Assembly: GCF_900129385.1 (NCBI RefSeq) | Contig: NZ_FQVO01000012.1 | Span: 57,627 to 121,626, forward strand | Length of the DNA: 64,000 nucleotides | Source of the DNA: Chryseobacterium takakiae | GTDB taxonomy: Bacteria; Bacteroidota; Bacteroidia; Flavobacteriales; Weeksellaceae | Reading direction: 5' to 3' | Shown: positions 35,023 to 44,267 of the stretch, piece by piece | Position numbering within the stretch: position 1 is the stretch's first letter | Layout of the letters: every line of letters begins with the position of its first letter | The notes under the pieces: generated by a model | Told to the model about the DNA's origin: nothing | The model's input: only the letters and a program-made list of their open reading frames with translations | Databases searched by the model: none | Program-made: the position numbers and the translations under genes

Positions 35023-36429
35023 ATGATAATTTACCATCTAAGTACGGAATGTTATCCGGTAGCCAAAGTAGGCGGTCTGGCGGATGTAGTAGGCGCTTTG
35101 CCGAAGTATCAGAATAAAATTAAAGATATTGATGCGAAGGTTGTTATGCCCTGGTACAACAAATCTTTTGTCTATGATCATGAGTTTGACATAGTTTTTG
35201 ATGGCTATATTCACCAGGGAGGAAATATGCTGCAGGTTCAGGTTTTAAAGGAGAAATCAGATGTTTTGGGCTTCGAACTTTATATGGTAAAAATCCCGGG
35301 ACTTTTAGACAGGGACAATCCTTACGGCTATCAGGATGAAAACTTTCAGTTTATAGGTTTTCAGCATGGTGTTCTTCATTGGTTAAGTGCGATGAATATC
35401 CGTCCGGATGTTTTACATTGTCATGATTATCATACGGGGCTGGTTCCTTTTATGATTGAATATTGTCCCGAATTTTCGCCTCTGAAAGGCGTAAAAACCA
35501 TAGCAACCATTCATAACGGCGAATATCAGGGAATGATGAGCTGGGAAATGGCGAGGTATCTTCCGTCTTTTGATCAGTATAAATGGGGGTTAATGGACTG
35601 GAACGGGCTGATCAACCCTTTAGCAAGCATGATTAAATGCGCCAACGCTTTTACAACGGTTTCGCAGGGTTATCTTGAAGAGCTGTACATAAGCTTCCGC
35701 GGACTTGAAAGTCTTATAAGGGATGAATTTGGTAAGGCATACGGAATTATCAACGGAATTGATACCGAAGTATGGAACCCGGAAACTGATCCGATGCTGG
35801 ATTTTAACTTTAACATTAAAAACGCTGTAGAACAGAAAAAGAAAGGCAAGGAAAAACTTTGCAGAGAATACGGGCTGAAGCCGGAACTTCCTTTATTTGC
35901 CTTCATCGGAAGGTTTGCCACAGAAAAAGGTGCAGATCTTATTCCGGATATTGTCTGGAAAAGCATTAAACAAAGCTACGGTGCACTCAATATCATGGTT
36001 TTAGGATCCGGTAACAGTTATATTGAAAATAAGCTTAAAGAATACGATTATACCTACACCAATTTTGCTTTGGATTTAGGATATAAGGAACATCTTTCGC
36101 ATAAAATATATGCTTCGGCGGATTTTTTGCTGATGCCTTCAAGGGTAGAACCATGCGGTCTTAACCAAATGTATTCCATGAGATACGGAACAGTACCGAT
36201 TGTACGATACACTGGAGGATTGAGAGACACGGTAACAGATATTTCCACCGGCGGAGCAGGGATCAATTTTACTTATCCCGGAGTAGACGATGTTATTCAC
36301 GCCATGAACAGGGCATTAATGCTTTACAATCAAAAAGATGTCATGGAAAACCTTATTGATGCCAATATGAATTTTGATTTTTCATGGGAAAAATCAGCGG
36401 AAAAATATATAGCTTTATATAAAAACTAA
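35023..36429 (+). CDS. glgA: Glycogen synthase (GT5)
   Basis: 468 residues. The N-terminal ADP-glucose-binding motif is KVGGLADVVGALPKY; the C-terminal GT-B domain has GRFATEKGADL and SRVEPCGLNQMYSMRYGTVP. It elongates alpha-1,4-glucan from ADP-glucose, which glgC in the same operon makes. It overlaps no neighbour; the gap to the next gene is 3 bp. Confidence 0.95.
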   Translation: MIIYHLSTECYPVAKVGGLADVVGALPKYQNKIKDIDAKVVMPWYNKSFVYDHEFDIVFDGYIHQGGNMLQVQVLKEKSDVLGFELYMVKIPGLLDRDNPYGYQDENFQFIGFQHGVLHWLSAMNIRPDVLHCHDYHTGLVPFMIEYCPEFSPLKGVKTIATIHNGEYQGMMSWEMARYLPSFDQYKWGLMDWNGLINPLASMIKCANAFTTVSQGYLEELYISFRGLESLIRDEFGKAYGIINGIDTEVWNPETDPMLDFNFNIKNAVEQKKKGKEKLCREYGLKPELPLFAFIGRFATEKGADLIPDIVWKSIKQSYGALNIMVLGSGNSYIENKLKEYDYTYTNFALDLGYKEHLSHKIYASADFLLMPSRVEPCGLNQMYSMRYGTVPIVRYTGGLRDTVTDISTGGAGINFTYPGVDDVIHAMNRALMLYNQKDVMENLIDANMNFDFSWEKSAEKYIALYKN

Positions 36430-36432
36430 AAT

Positions 36433-36960
36433 TTGAAAAAACTGTTTTCTGTATTTGTATTCGTGATTATTCTATCCTGTACCAAAAAAGAGGGTACCAT
36501 GGTTCATGAAGACGGATATTATAGATTTTTAACTTATGGATTTCCAAATGTTGAAAGAGATAAGCTGAAAGATTTGATTTCATCTCAATGGAAAATTAAA
36601 TATGAGAACGTTGCAGGTTGTACCGTAACACAAGAATTGATGGACAGTGTAAGAGCCGAAAATGAAAAAACAGATCTTGCACTCCAGAAAAAGTATGGTA
36701 AAAACTGGAAAGAAAAATATGAAAATGATATTCAAAAAGCTTTGATGAAACAAGTTGATATAATGGATGTTTTAATCACCAATCAAATGTTCAGAAAAGA
36801 ACTCGTCAGTCATCAGATAGAAATTGATAATGTGGAAAAAGATGCAGAGGAACTTGACAGACCGGATTTTTATAAAGTAAATATATACAAAGATCATTCA
36901 ACAATTGCCTTTACGGTAAATGTAGACATCAAAAACAGAAAAGTTAACTTAATAAAATAA
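36433..36960 (+). CDS. Small lipoprotein inside the glycogen operon
   Basis: 175 residues starting at a TTG codon. This start is supported because it alone gives an intact lipoprotein signal (MKKLFSVFVFVIILSC, lipobox Cys about residue 16) and lies 3 bp after glgA. The mature part is charged, with an AEDEL-like helical stretch, and is not a family I recognise. Context suggests co-expression with glgA and glgC, although a membrane lipoprotein in a cytosolic glycogen operon has no obvious job. It may be a recent insertion. Confidence 0.7.
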   Translation: MKKLFSVFVFVIILSCTKKEGTMVHEDGYYRFLTYGFPNVERDKLKDLISSQWKIKYENVAGCTVTQELMDSVRAENEKTDLALQKKYGKNWKEKYENDIQKALMKQVDIMDVLITNQMFRKELVSHQIEIDNVEKDAEELDRPDFYKVNIYKDHSTIAFTVNVDIKNRKVNLIK

Positions 36961-36975
36961 AACGCAAAATAGACT

Positions 36976-38244
36976 ATGAATCGCAATGTAATTTCCATTG
37001 TTTTAGGAGGAGGTAGAGGAACAAGACTGTTCCCGCTAACGTACACAAGATCTAAACCGGCTGTTCCCATCGCCGGAAAATACAGATTGGTAGATATTCC
37101 TATTTCAAACTGTTTAAATTCAGGAATGAATAAAATCCTGGTTTTAACGCAATTTAATTCAGCTTCTTTAAATTCACACATTAAAAACTCTTACCATTTC
37201 GATATTTTCAGCAAAGGTTTTGTAGATATTCTTGCTGCAGAACAAAATGTTGAGAATGAAAACTGGTATCAGGGAACGGCTGATGCGGTACGCCAGTCAA
37301 TGAAACATTTGGAAAAATATGATTATGATTATATCTTGATTCTTTCAGGAGACCAGCTTTACCAGATGGATTTCAAGGAAATGCTGGATTTCCATATCGA
37401 AAAAGGTGGCGATGTCACTATTGCAACCATTCCGGTAAACGCCAAGGATGCTACAGGTTTTGGAATTTTGAGCTCGGATGACGAGGGTAATATCACCTCT
37501 TTCGTTGAAAAGCCGGGATATGATATCTTAGACGGTTTAAAATCCGAAGTTTCGGAAGAAAATAAACATGCAGGAAAAGAATTTCTGGCTTCAATGGGAA
37601 TTTATATTTTTACCAAATCCATTCTTAAAAAAATGTTTGATGAAGGGGCGGGAGATGATTTCGGAAAAGATATTATTCCTAATTCTATCGGGAAATATAC
37701 TACCCTAAGCTATCAGTACGAAGGATACTGGACAGATATCGGAACCATTGAATCTTTCTACGAAGCAAATCTGGATCTTTGTCAGGATTTTCCTCAGTTC
37801 AATCTTTTCTCTTCATCACCGATTTATACAAGAGCGAGAATGCTCCCGCCGTCTAAAATCAACGGTTCGTATGTAAGCAAAGCAGTATTCGGAGACGGAT
37901 GTATTATCATGGCAGATAAAATTGAAAACTCCGTAATCGGAAACAGAACTAGAATCGATAAAGGAAGTACCATTGTAAATTCTTATGTAATGGGTGCCGA
38001 TTTTTATCAGGATCCTACAGAAATTATCAACAATGACAGAAATGGGCAGCCTAATATGGGAATTGGAAAATACTGCTATATTGAAAAAGCAATTTTAGAT
38101 AAAAACTGCCACATTGGCGACAACGTGCGGATCATAGGAGGAAAACATATCAGTGACGGAGATTACGGTACGTATTCCGTTCAGGACGGAATTATTGTAG
38201 TGAAAAAAGGTGCGGTTCTTACACCTGGAACTCATATTGGGTAA
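36976..38244 (+). CDS. glgC: Glucose-1-phosphate adenylyltransferase
   Basis: 422 residues. The nucleotidyltransferase motif GGGRGTRLFPLTYTRSKPAV and FVEKPGYDILDG are present, and the C-terminal part is a left-handed beta-helix (GNRTRIDKGSTIVNS, NCHIGDNVRIIGG). It makes ADP-glucose from ATP and glucose-1-phosphate, the committed step for glgA. Last gene of the glgB-glgA-lipoprotein-glgC operon, 15 bp after the lipoprotein stop. Confidence 0.95.
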   Translation: MNRNVISIVLGGGRGTRLFPLTYTRSKPAVPIAGKYRLVDIPISNCLNSGMNKILVLTQFNSASLNSHIKNSYHFDIFSKGFVDILAAEQNVENENWYQGTADAVRQSMKHLEKYDYDYILILSGDQLYQMDFKEMLDFHIEKGGDVTIATIPVNAKDATGFGILSSDDEGNITSFVEKPGYDILDGLKSEVSEENKHAGKEFLASMGIYIFTKSILKKMFDEGAGDDFGKDIIPNSIGKYTTLSYQYEGYWTDIGTIESFYEANLDLCQDFPQFNLFSSSPIYTRARMLPPSKINGSYVSKAVFGDGCIIMADKIENSVIGNRTRIDKGSTIVNSYVMGADFYQDPTEIINNDRNGQPNMGIGKYCYIEKAILDKNCHIGDNVRIIGGKHISDGDYGTYSVQDGIIVVKKGAVLTPGTHIG

Positions 38245-38301
38245 AAAGATTGAAAAAGTTAAACATACAGTTGAACTTTGTCAAAAATAAATTAAAAACA
38301 G

Positions 38302-38326
38302 AGTGATCATCATATTGGTCACTTTT
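38302..38326 (+). terminator. Terminator of the glycogen operon
   Basis: AGTGATC pairs with GGTCACT (one G-T wobble) over an 8-nt loop, followed by TTTTG. It overlaps the next gene's -33 box. Confidence 0.55.
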
Positions 38327-38345
38327 GTTATTTTCAATACATTTG
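38315..38345 (+). promoter_or_regulatory. Promoter of the SRPBCC/GyrI-like gene
   Basis: TTG at 38315-38317, a 20-bp spacer, TACATTTG at 38338-38345. The -7 box ends 5 nt before the ATG, so a leaderless transcript is predicted. Confidence 0.7.
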
Positions 38346-38349
38346 TACG

Positions 38350-39390
38350 ATGCGTTTTTTTAAAATCATAGCAGCTATTGTTTTATTACTGATCGGGGCT
38401 TATGCGGCTTCCATGTATTATTTTGTGGATGAAAGCAAAGATTTTAAAATAGAAAAAGAGATCAATTATCCGGTAGAAAAAGTTTTTAATCAGTTTAATA
38501 ATCTACAGAACTTTACACGCTGGAATAATTTTTTTACAAGTTCAAGTTCCGTCGATATTGATTATTATACACCCTATGAAGGGCAGGGAAGTTCCATAAG
38601 TTATACGGACCCGAAAAATGATACAAACGGAGAAATGTTTCTGCGTTATGAAAACCCAAACAGAACGCTGCGTTATCAGCTTTTTGAAGACAACAATGAA
38701 AGTCCTACTGTGGTTGATGTAAAATTTAAAGCCATTGCCGCAGAAAAAACAAAAATCACCTGGATTGTACATACTCCTAAACTGTCTGTTTTGAGACGCG
38801 TTGAAAACTTCTGGACAGAAGACCGTTTTGCAGAAAATATTGATAAAAGCATGGTGAAGCTCAACAATGTTTTAGGCAATAAGGTTGAGAAGGACAACCA
38901 GATGGCAGCTATAAAATATGACAGCCTGATGGTTGAAAATGAGGAAGAAAAACTTCTCTTAGGAATCAACGTAAGCACTTCCAACAAAAAAGATGCGCTG
39001 TACAGAAATATTGTGATGAATTATAATAAAATCTATAATTACACCACAATGGATCTGGGCAAAAAAGAGGATGAATTCGGTTTTCCTGTTCTGATCACAG
39101 ATGCTGATAATTATAAAGATAAGGAAGTTTCTTATTTTCTTGGAATTCCTTTGTCTAAAAAATTTGGGCTTACGGATAACAACTTCAGTTTCAGGACACA
39201 GGGTCCTACCCAAAACTACATCATGTATTACAAAGGAAATTATGCGGGGAGAGTAAAAGCAATCCAGCAGCTGATTCAGAAAGCCAAAAAAGAGGAGATG
39301 CGTTTTGGTGATATCCGGCAGACGTTTTTGGAGCGCCCGGTAGAGGATGGAGATGTGAATATGAAACTCTCATTATCAGTATTTAAGTAA
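38350..39390 (+). CDS. Membrane-anchored SRPBCC / GyrI-like fusion protein
   Basis: 346 residues. An N-terminal membrane segment (IIAAIVLLLIGAYAASMYY) precedes an SRPBCC ligand-binding domain (about 25-175; YPVEKVFNQFNNLQNFTRWN, ENPNRTLRYQLFED) and then a second half resembling the GyrI-like small-molecule-binding domain (about 200-345; QGPTQNYIMYYKGNYAGRVK, FLERPVEDGDVNMKLSLSV). Both folds bind hydrophobic small molecules. Role unknown; it has its own promoter. Confidence 0.7.
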   Translation: MRFFKIIAAIVLLLIGAYAASMYYFVDESKDFKIEKEINYPVEKVFNQFNNLQNFTRWNNFFTSSSSVDIDYYTPYEGQGSSISYTDPKNDTNGEMFLRYENPNRTLRYQLFEDNNESPTVVDVKFKAIAAEKTKITWIVHTPKLSVLRRVENFWTEDRFAENIDKSMVKLNNVLGNKVEKDNQMAAIKYDSLMVENEEEKLLLGINVSTSNKKDALYRNIVMNYNKIYNYTTMDLGKKEDEFGFPVLITDADNYKDKEVSYFLGIPLSKKFGLTDNNFSFRTQGPTQNYIMYYKGNYAGRVKAIQQLIQKAKKEEMRFGDIRQTFLERPVEDGDVNMKLSLSVFK

Positions 39391-39459
39391 ATTCATTAAA
39401 TTTATTTCTTTTATAGTTTTTTTAATAGTTACAGGCTGTTCCAAGTCGGTTTTTTTTAT

Positions 39460-39467
39460 TAAATTTG
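39460..39467 (+). promoter_or_regulatory. -7 box of sucA promoter
   Basis: TAAATTTG, 46 bp before the sucA ATG. No good TTG at the right distance. Confidence 0.4.
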
Positions 39468-39513
39468 GAGTTTAATTCTACAAACAAATTTTAATAACAG
39501 ATAAACTGTAATA

Positions 39514-42330
39514 ATGGACAGATTTTCATTCCTAAACGCAGCTCATTCTCAGTTAATTGAGGATTTATACCAACAGTATTTAAAATTTCCCGATTCTTTA
39601 GAACCATCATGGAAGGCCTTTTTTCAGGGCTTCGATTTTGCATTGGAGAATTACGGAGATGATGATTATATTCAATACACACAGGCTCCGGCTGCTTCTG
39701 CTCCGGTAGTACAGCAGGCAGCACAGGCTGCATCAAATGGTGAAGTTCCTGAGCACATCAAAAAAGAATTTAAGGTGGTAAACCTTATCGAAGCGTACAG
39801 AACGAGAGGACATCTGTTTACGAAGACAAACCCTGTTAGAGAAAGAAGACATTATACCCCAACTTTAGATATCGAAAATTTCGGTCTCGATAAGTCAGAT
39901 CTTAATACAAAATTCAACTGTGCCGTTGAAACAGGAATGAAAGGTCCTGCAACGTTACAAGAGCTCATCACTCACCTTGAGAATATCTATTGTGATTCTA
40001 TCGGGGTAGAGTATATGCACATCAACAATGTTGAGGAAAAAGATTTCATTAAAAAATGGATTCAGGTTAACGAAAACCATCCAAGCCTTTCAGCAAATGA
40101 AAAAACTGAGATTTTATTGAAATTAAATCAGGCTGTAGCATTTGAAAATTATCTTCACACAAAATTTGTCGGACAAAAAAGGTTTTCTCTTGAAGGCGGT
40201 GAAACATTGATTCCTGCATTGGATCAGTTGATTTCAAGATCTTCACAGCTGGGCGTTGATGAGGTTGTTTTAGGAATGGCACACAGAGGAAGACTGAATG
40301 TCCTTACCAACATTTTCGGGAAATCATACAAACAGATCTTTTCTGAATTTGAAGGAAAAGAATTTGAAGAAGACGTATTTTCAGGAGATGTAAAATACCA
40401 TTTAGGTTCATCTAAAAAAATCAAAACAGCTTCAGGAGAGGAAGTATCCATCAACCTTACCCCGAACCCGTCTCACCTTGAAACGGTTGCTGCTCTTGTA
40501 GAAGGGATCTGCCGTGCAAAAGTAGATGATAAATACAAAGGAGATTATTCTAAAATTTTACCGATCGTAATCCACGGTGACGGTGCTATTGCCGGACAGG
40601 GTATTGCTTACGAAGTTGCCCAGATGATGACACTGGAAGGTTACAGAACGGGTGGTACGGTTCATATCGTTGTTAATAATCAGGTTTCTTTCACAACAAA
40701 TTACATGGATGCAAGATCTTCAACCTATTGTACGGATATCGCAAAAGTTACCGAATCTCCTGTAATGCACGTAAATGCGGATGATGCAGAAGCTGTGGTT
40801 CATGCGATCCATTTTGCTGCTGATTTCAGAGCAAAATTCGGTAAAGATGTTTACATCGATTTATTAGGATACAGAAAATACGGTCACAACGAAGGAGATG
40901 AGCCAAGATTTACGCAGCCGAACCTTTATAAACTTATTTCAAAACATCCGAATCCAAGAGAAATCTATAAAGATAAATTGTTGAAGGACAGCGTGACTTC
41001 AAATGATGTTATCGCTAAAATGGAAACGGAATTCAAAGCACTTTTAGACAAAGATTTCGATGCATCCAAAGAAATTGAGAAAAACGTAATGGATGTTTTC
41101 ATGGCAGACGACTGGACGAATTACCCAATTGCTAAAAGAGGCGCAGTACAGGAGGCTGTTGATACAAAATACAATCTTGAAAAGCTGAAAGAGCTGGCTG
41201 TTAAAATGTCTACGCTTCCTGCTGATAAGAAGTTTATAAATAAAATCACTAGGCTTTTTGAAAACAGGATTAAAGCCATCGAAGCAGATTCTTTAGACTG
41301 GGCGTTGGGAGAATGGCTGGCTTATGCAACACTTTTGGTGGAAGGACACAACGTAAGAATTTCCGGGGAAGATGTAGAGAGAGGAACTTTCTCACACAGA
41401 CATGCCGTAGTAAAGACTGAAGATACAGAAGAAGAATATATTCCGTTAAGACACGTTTCAGAAAGCAGATTTGATGTTTACAATTCTCACCTTTCAGAAT
41501 ACGGGGTTTTAGGTTTTGATTATGGATATGCGATGGCTTCTCCTAACACATTAACCATTTGGGAAGCTCAGTTCGGAGATTTCGTAAACGGTGCCCAGAT
41601 TATTGTAGACCAATATCTGGCTGCTGCAGAAGAAAAATGGAAAATTCAGGATGGTTTGGTAATGTTGTTGCCGCACGGTTCGGAAGGTCAGGGAGCGGAA
41701 CACTCTTCCGCAAGACTGGAAAGATTCCTTACGCTTTGTGCAAATGAAAATATGGTAGTAGCCAATATTACTTCTCCTGCGAACTATTTCCACTTGCTAA
41801 GAAGACAGTTGAAATGGTCATTCAGAAAGCCGTTAATCGTAATGAGTCCGAAATCATTATTAAGACATCCGAAAGTAGTTTCTCCGCTTGAAGATTTTGC
41901 AAACGGAAGTTTCCAGCCGATTTTAGACGATCCTAATGCAGACCCTAAAAAAGTTGAAAAATTAGTGCTTTGTTCAGGAAAATTATACTTCGAATTATTG
42001 GCTAAAAAAGAAGAGTTAAATGCTGAAAATATTGCCTTGGTAAGATTTGAGCAGCTTTATCCTTTACAGAATGATGCTATTGAAGCCATCTTCGAAAAAT
42101 ATTCAAACAGAAAAGAAATCGTATGGGCTCAAGAAGAACCTGAAAACATGGGAGCATGGTCTTATATCTTAAGAAACTTCAGAGATACGGGAATCCAGGT
42201 AGTTGCTCCGGTTCCAAGCGGTGCTCCGGCTCCAGGAAGCCACAAGATGTTTGAGAAAAACCAGAATGCAGTAATCAACAGGGTATTCGACAGAAATGAT
42301 GCTCCGGTAAAAAGACCTGTAACCGCTTAA
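39514..42330 (+). CDS. sucA: 2-oxoglutarate dehydrogenase E1 component
   Basis: 938 residues, full length. The N-terminal E2-binding segment (FLNAAHSQLIEDLYQQYL) is followed by the thiamine-diphosphate domain (GMAHRGRLNVLTNI, HGDGAIAGQGIAYEVAQM) and the transketolase-like and C-terminal domains (GSEGQGAEHSSARLERFL). It decarboxylates 2-oxoglutarate and transfers succinyl to the lipoyl domain of the E2 encoded 134 bp downstream. Confidence 0.96.
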   Translation: MDRFSFLNAAHSQLIEDLYQQYLKFPDSLEPSWKAFFQGFDFALENYGDDDYIQYTQAPAASAPVVQQAAQAASNGEVPEHIKKEFKVVNLIEAYRTRGHLFTKTNPVRERRHYTPTLDIENFGLDKSDLNTKFNCAVETGMKGPATLQELITHLENIYCDSIGVEYMHINNVEEKDFIKKWIQVNENHPSLSANEKTEILLKLNQAVAFENYLHTKFVGQKRFSLEGGETLIPALDQLISRSSQLGVDEVVLGMAHRGRLNVLTNIFGKSYKQIFSEFEGKEFEEDVFSGDVKYHLGSSKKIKTASGEEVSINLTPNPSHLETVAALVEGICRAKVDDKYKGDYSKILPIVIHGDGAIAGQGIAYEVAQMMTLEGYRTGGTVHIVVNNQVSFTTNYMDARSSTYCTDIAKVTESPVMHVNADDAEAVVHAIHFAADFRAKFGKDVYIDLLGYRKYGHNEGDEPRFTQPNLYKLISKHPNPREIYKDKLLKDSVTSNDVIAKMETEFKALLDKDFDASKEIEKNVMDVFMADDWTNYPIAKRGAVQEAVDTKYNLEKLKELAVKMSTLPADKKFINKITRLFENRIKAIEADSLDWALGEWLAYATLLVEGHNVRISGEDVERGTFSHRHAVVKTEDTEEEYIPLRHVSESRFDVYNSHLSEYGVLGFDYGYAMASPNTLTIWEAQFGDFVNGAQIIVDQYLAAAEEKWKIQDGLVMLLPHGSEGQGAEHSSARLERFLTLCANENMVVANITSPANYFHLLRRQLKWSFRKPLIVMSPKSLLRHPKVVSPLEDFANGSFQPILDDPNADPKKVEKLVLCSGKLYFELLAKKEELNAENIALVRFEQLYPLQNDAIEAIFEKYSNRKEIVWAQEEPENMGAWSYILRNFRDTGIQVVAPVPSGAPAPGSHKMFEKNQNAVINRVFDRNDAPVKRPVTA

Positions 42331-42342
42331 TTTTAATAAAGT

Positions 42343-42375
42343 GAGAGGTGAGATGTTAGAAGTAAGATGTACAAG
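42343..42375. repeat. Degenerate heptad repeat between sucA and sucB
   Basis: GTGAGAGGTGAGATGTTAGA and then AGTAAGATGTA follow a 7-bp rhythm (GTGAGAG, GTGAGAT, GTTAGAA, GTAAGAT). Same style as at 28880 and 48532. Confidence 0.5.
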
Positions 42376-42463
42376 CGTAAAGCTGAGATTCAAAAAGTTT
42401 ATGATCTATCGTCTGTTCTCTTAAAATCTAAAAAATAATAAATAAAAAAATAAAAAATACGAT

Positions 42464-43732
42464 ATGTCAGTTTTAGAAATGAAAGTTCCTTCACCGGGCG
42501 AATCAATTACAGAAGTTGAAATTGCAACCTGGCTTGTAAAAGATGGTGATTATGTAGAGAAAGATCAACCCATCGCGGAGGTAGACTCAGACAAAGCAAC
42601 GTTGGAATTGCCTGCTGAAGAAAGCGGTGTAATTACTTTAAAAGCTGAAGAAGGGGATGTGGTACAGGTAGGACAAGTGGTTTGCTTAATCGATAGGGAT
42701 GCCGCAAAACCTTCAGGAAGTGCTGCTCCAGCTGCTGAAGCTCCAAAGCAGGAAGAATCTCCGAAAGCTGCTGAACCAGCGAAACAGGAAGCTCCGGCTC
42801 CACAAGCTGCTGCTCAACCGGTGGCTGCTGCAACGCAAACCTATGCAACGGGCGCTCCGTCTCCTGCCGCTAAAAAAATCCTTGATGAAAAAGGAATGGA
42901 CGCTTCACAGGTTTCAGGAAGCGGAAGAGATGGCAGAATTACAAAATCAGATGCTGAATTGGCTGCAGTTCCTGCATTGGGAGGAAATCCGGTTACCGCT
43001 ACAGGTTCCAGATCTACAACAACAACTAAACTTTCAGTTCTTAGAAGAAAAATAGCGCAGAGATTAGTTTCTGTTAAAAATGAAACAGCAATGTTAACGA
43101 CTTTCAACGAAGTTGACATGTCTGAAATCTTTAGATTAAGAAAATTATATAAAGAAGAATTTGCTCAGAGACACGGAGTAGGATTGGGTTTCATGTCTTT
43201 CTTCACGAAAGCGGTTACAAGAGCATTGCAGATGTATCCGGATGTAAATGCATCCATCGACGGAGATTTCAAAGTAAACTATGATTTCTGCGATATTTCG
43301 ATTGCCGTTTCAGGTCCTAAAGGATTAATGGTTCCGGTATTGAGAAATGCCGAAAATATGTCTTTTGCAAGCGTTGAAGCCAACATCAAAGATCTTGCTA
43401 CCAAAGTAAGAGACGGAAAGATTACCGTAGACGAAATGACGGGGGGTACATTCACCATTACCAATGGTGGTACATTCGGTTCTATGCTGTCTACCCCGAT
43501 TATCAACCCGCCGCAATCTGCGATTCTTGGAATGCACAATATCATTCAAAGACCGGTTGCAGTTGATGGGCAGGTCGTAATCCGTCCGATGATGTATGTA
43601 GCAATGTCTTATGACCACAGAATAATCGATGGAAAAGAGTCTGTTGGATTCCTTGTTGCGGTAAAAGAAGCCATCGACAATCCGGTAGGAATTCTAATGA
43701 ACGGGGACGAAAGAAAAGGCCTGGGCTTATAA
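42464..43732 (+). CDS. sucB: Dihydrolipoyllysine-residue succinyltransferase (2-oxoglutarate dehydrogenase E2)
   Basis: 422 residues. One N-terminal lipoyl domain with target Lys K44 ([10 protein letters not shown]), an Ala/Pro/Gln-rich linker (about 85-135), a peripheral-subunit-binding domain ([19 protein letters not shown]) and a catalytic domain with the [10 protein letters not shown] active site. Forms the core of the 2-oxoglutarate dehydrogenase complex with the upstream E1; the E3 gene is not in the window. A strong terminator follows. Confidence 0.96.
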   Translation: MSVLEMKVPSPGESITEVEIATWLVKDGDYVEKDQPIAEVDSDKATLELPAEESGVITLKAEEGDVVQVGQVVCLIDRDAAKPSGSAAPAAEAPKQEESPKAAEPAKQEAPAPQAAAQPVAAATQTYATGAPSPAAKKILDEKGMDASQVSGSGRDGRITKSDAELAAVPALGGNPVTATGSRSTTTTKLSVLRRKIAQRLVSVKNETAMLTTFNEVDMSEIFRLRKLYKEEFAQRHGVGLGFMSFFTKAVTRALQMYPDVNASIDGDFKVNYDFCDISIAVSGPKGLMVPVLRNAENMSFASVEANIKDLATKVRDGKITVDEMTGGTFTITNGGTFGSMLSTPIINPPQSAILGMHNIIQRPVAVDGQVVIRPMMYVAMSYDHRIIDGKESVGFLVAVKEAIDNPVGILMNGDERKGLGL

Positions 43733-43762
43733 GTATAAAATAAATTATACATTATAAATTTC

Positions 43763-43791
43763 AATCTCGCCCAAAAAGGGCGAGATTTTTG
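43763..43791 (+). terminator. Terminator after sucB
   Basis: Perfect 10-bp arms AATCTCGCCC / GGGCGAGATT, a loop of five A, then a T run. Confidence 0.92.
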
Positions 43792-43813
43792 TATATTTTA
43801 AGAAAATACCAAG

Positions 43814-44203
43814 ATGATGTTCTCTAAAATGACCTCCAATATCAAAGTTTCAGTAGTACCTGAATATGATAGCAAAAACAGTTATCCATCTGAAAACAGA
43901 TATGTTTTTAAGTATAACATTACGATCGAAAATGACGGAAGCTTCCCGATAAAGATTTTAAAGCGAAAATGGCTGATCTTTGATGTGGGATTCGGCTATA
44001 CGGAAATCATCGGAGACGGTGTTATAGGATTAACCCCGGAGATTGCTGTCAGTGAAAATTTCGCCTATTTTTCCAATGTAATGCTTCGTTCCGGAGTAGG
44101 AAATATGAGTGGAAAATATCTTGTAAGAAATATGGAAACCCAGGAAAATTTTGAAATTGATATTCCGAAATTTAATCTCTTATCGGAAGTTTTAAGTAAC
44201 TAA
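43814..44203 (+). CDS. apaG: ApaG-domain protein
   Basis: 129 residues, the ApaG length. An immunoglobulin-like beta fold with family stretches KYNITIENDGSFPIKILKRK and GYTEIIGDGVIGLTP is clear. The family is linked to Co/Mg resistance in some bacteria, but its biochemical role is unsettled; the domain binds small ligands. It stands alone after the sucB terminator. Confidence 0.88.
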   Translation: MMFSKMTSNIKVSVVPEYDSKNSYPSENRYVFKYNITIENDGSFPIKILKRKWLIFDVGFGYTEIIGDGVIGLTPEIAVSENFAYFSNVMLRSGVGNMSGKYLVRNMETQENFEIDIPKFNLLSEVLSN

Positions 44204-44267
44204 AATTCCGTAATATGGAAATTTGTTCTGTATTCCGGAATTAGATTCTATTTACTTGAAAAGAAAA

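Noticed and set aside
44204..44267. A terminator between apaG and the exonuclease
   Set aside because: Matching AATTCCG/CGGAATT arms are separated by too long a loop to be convincing.
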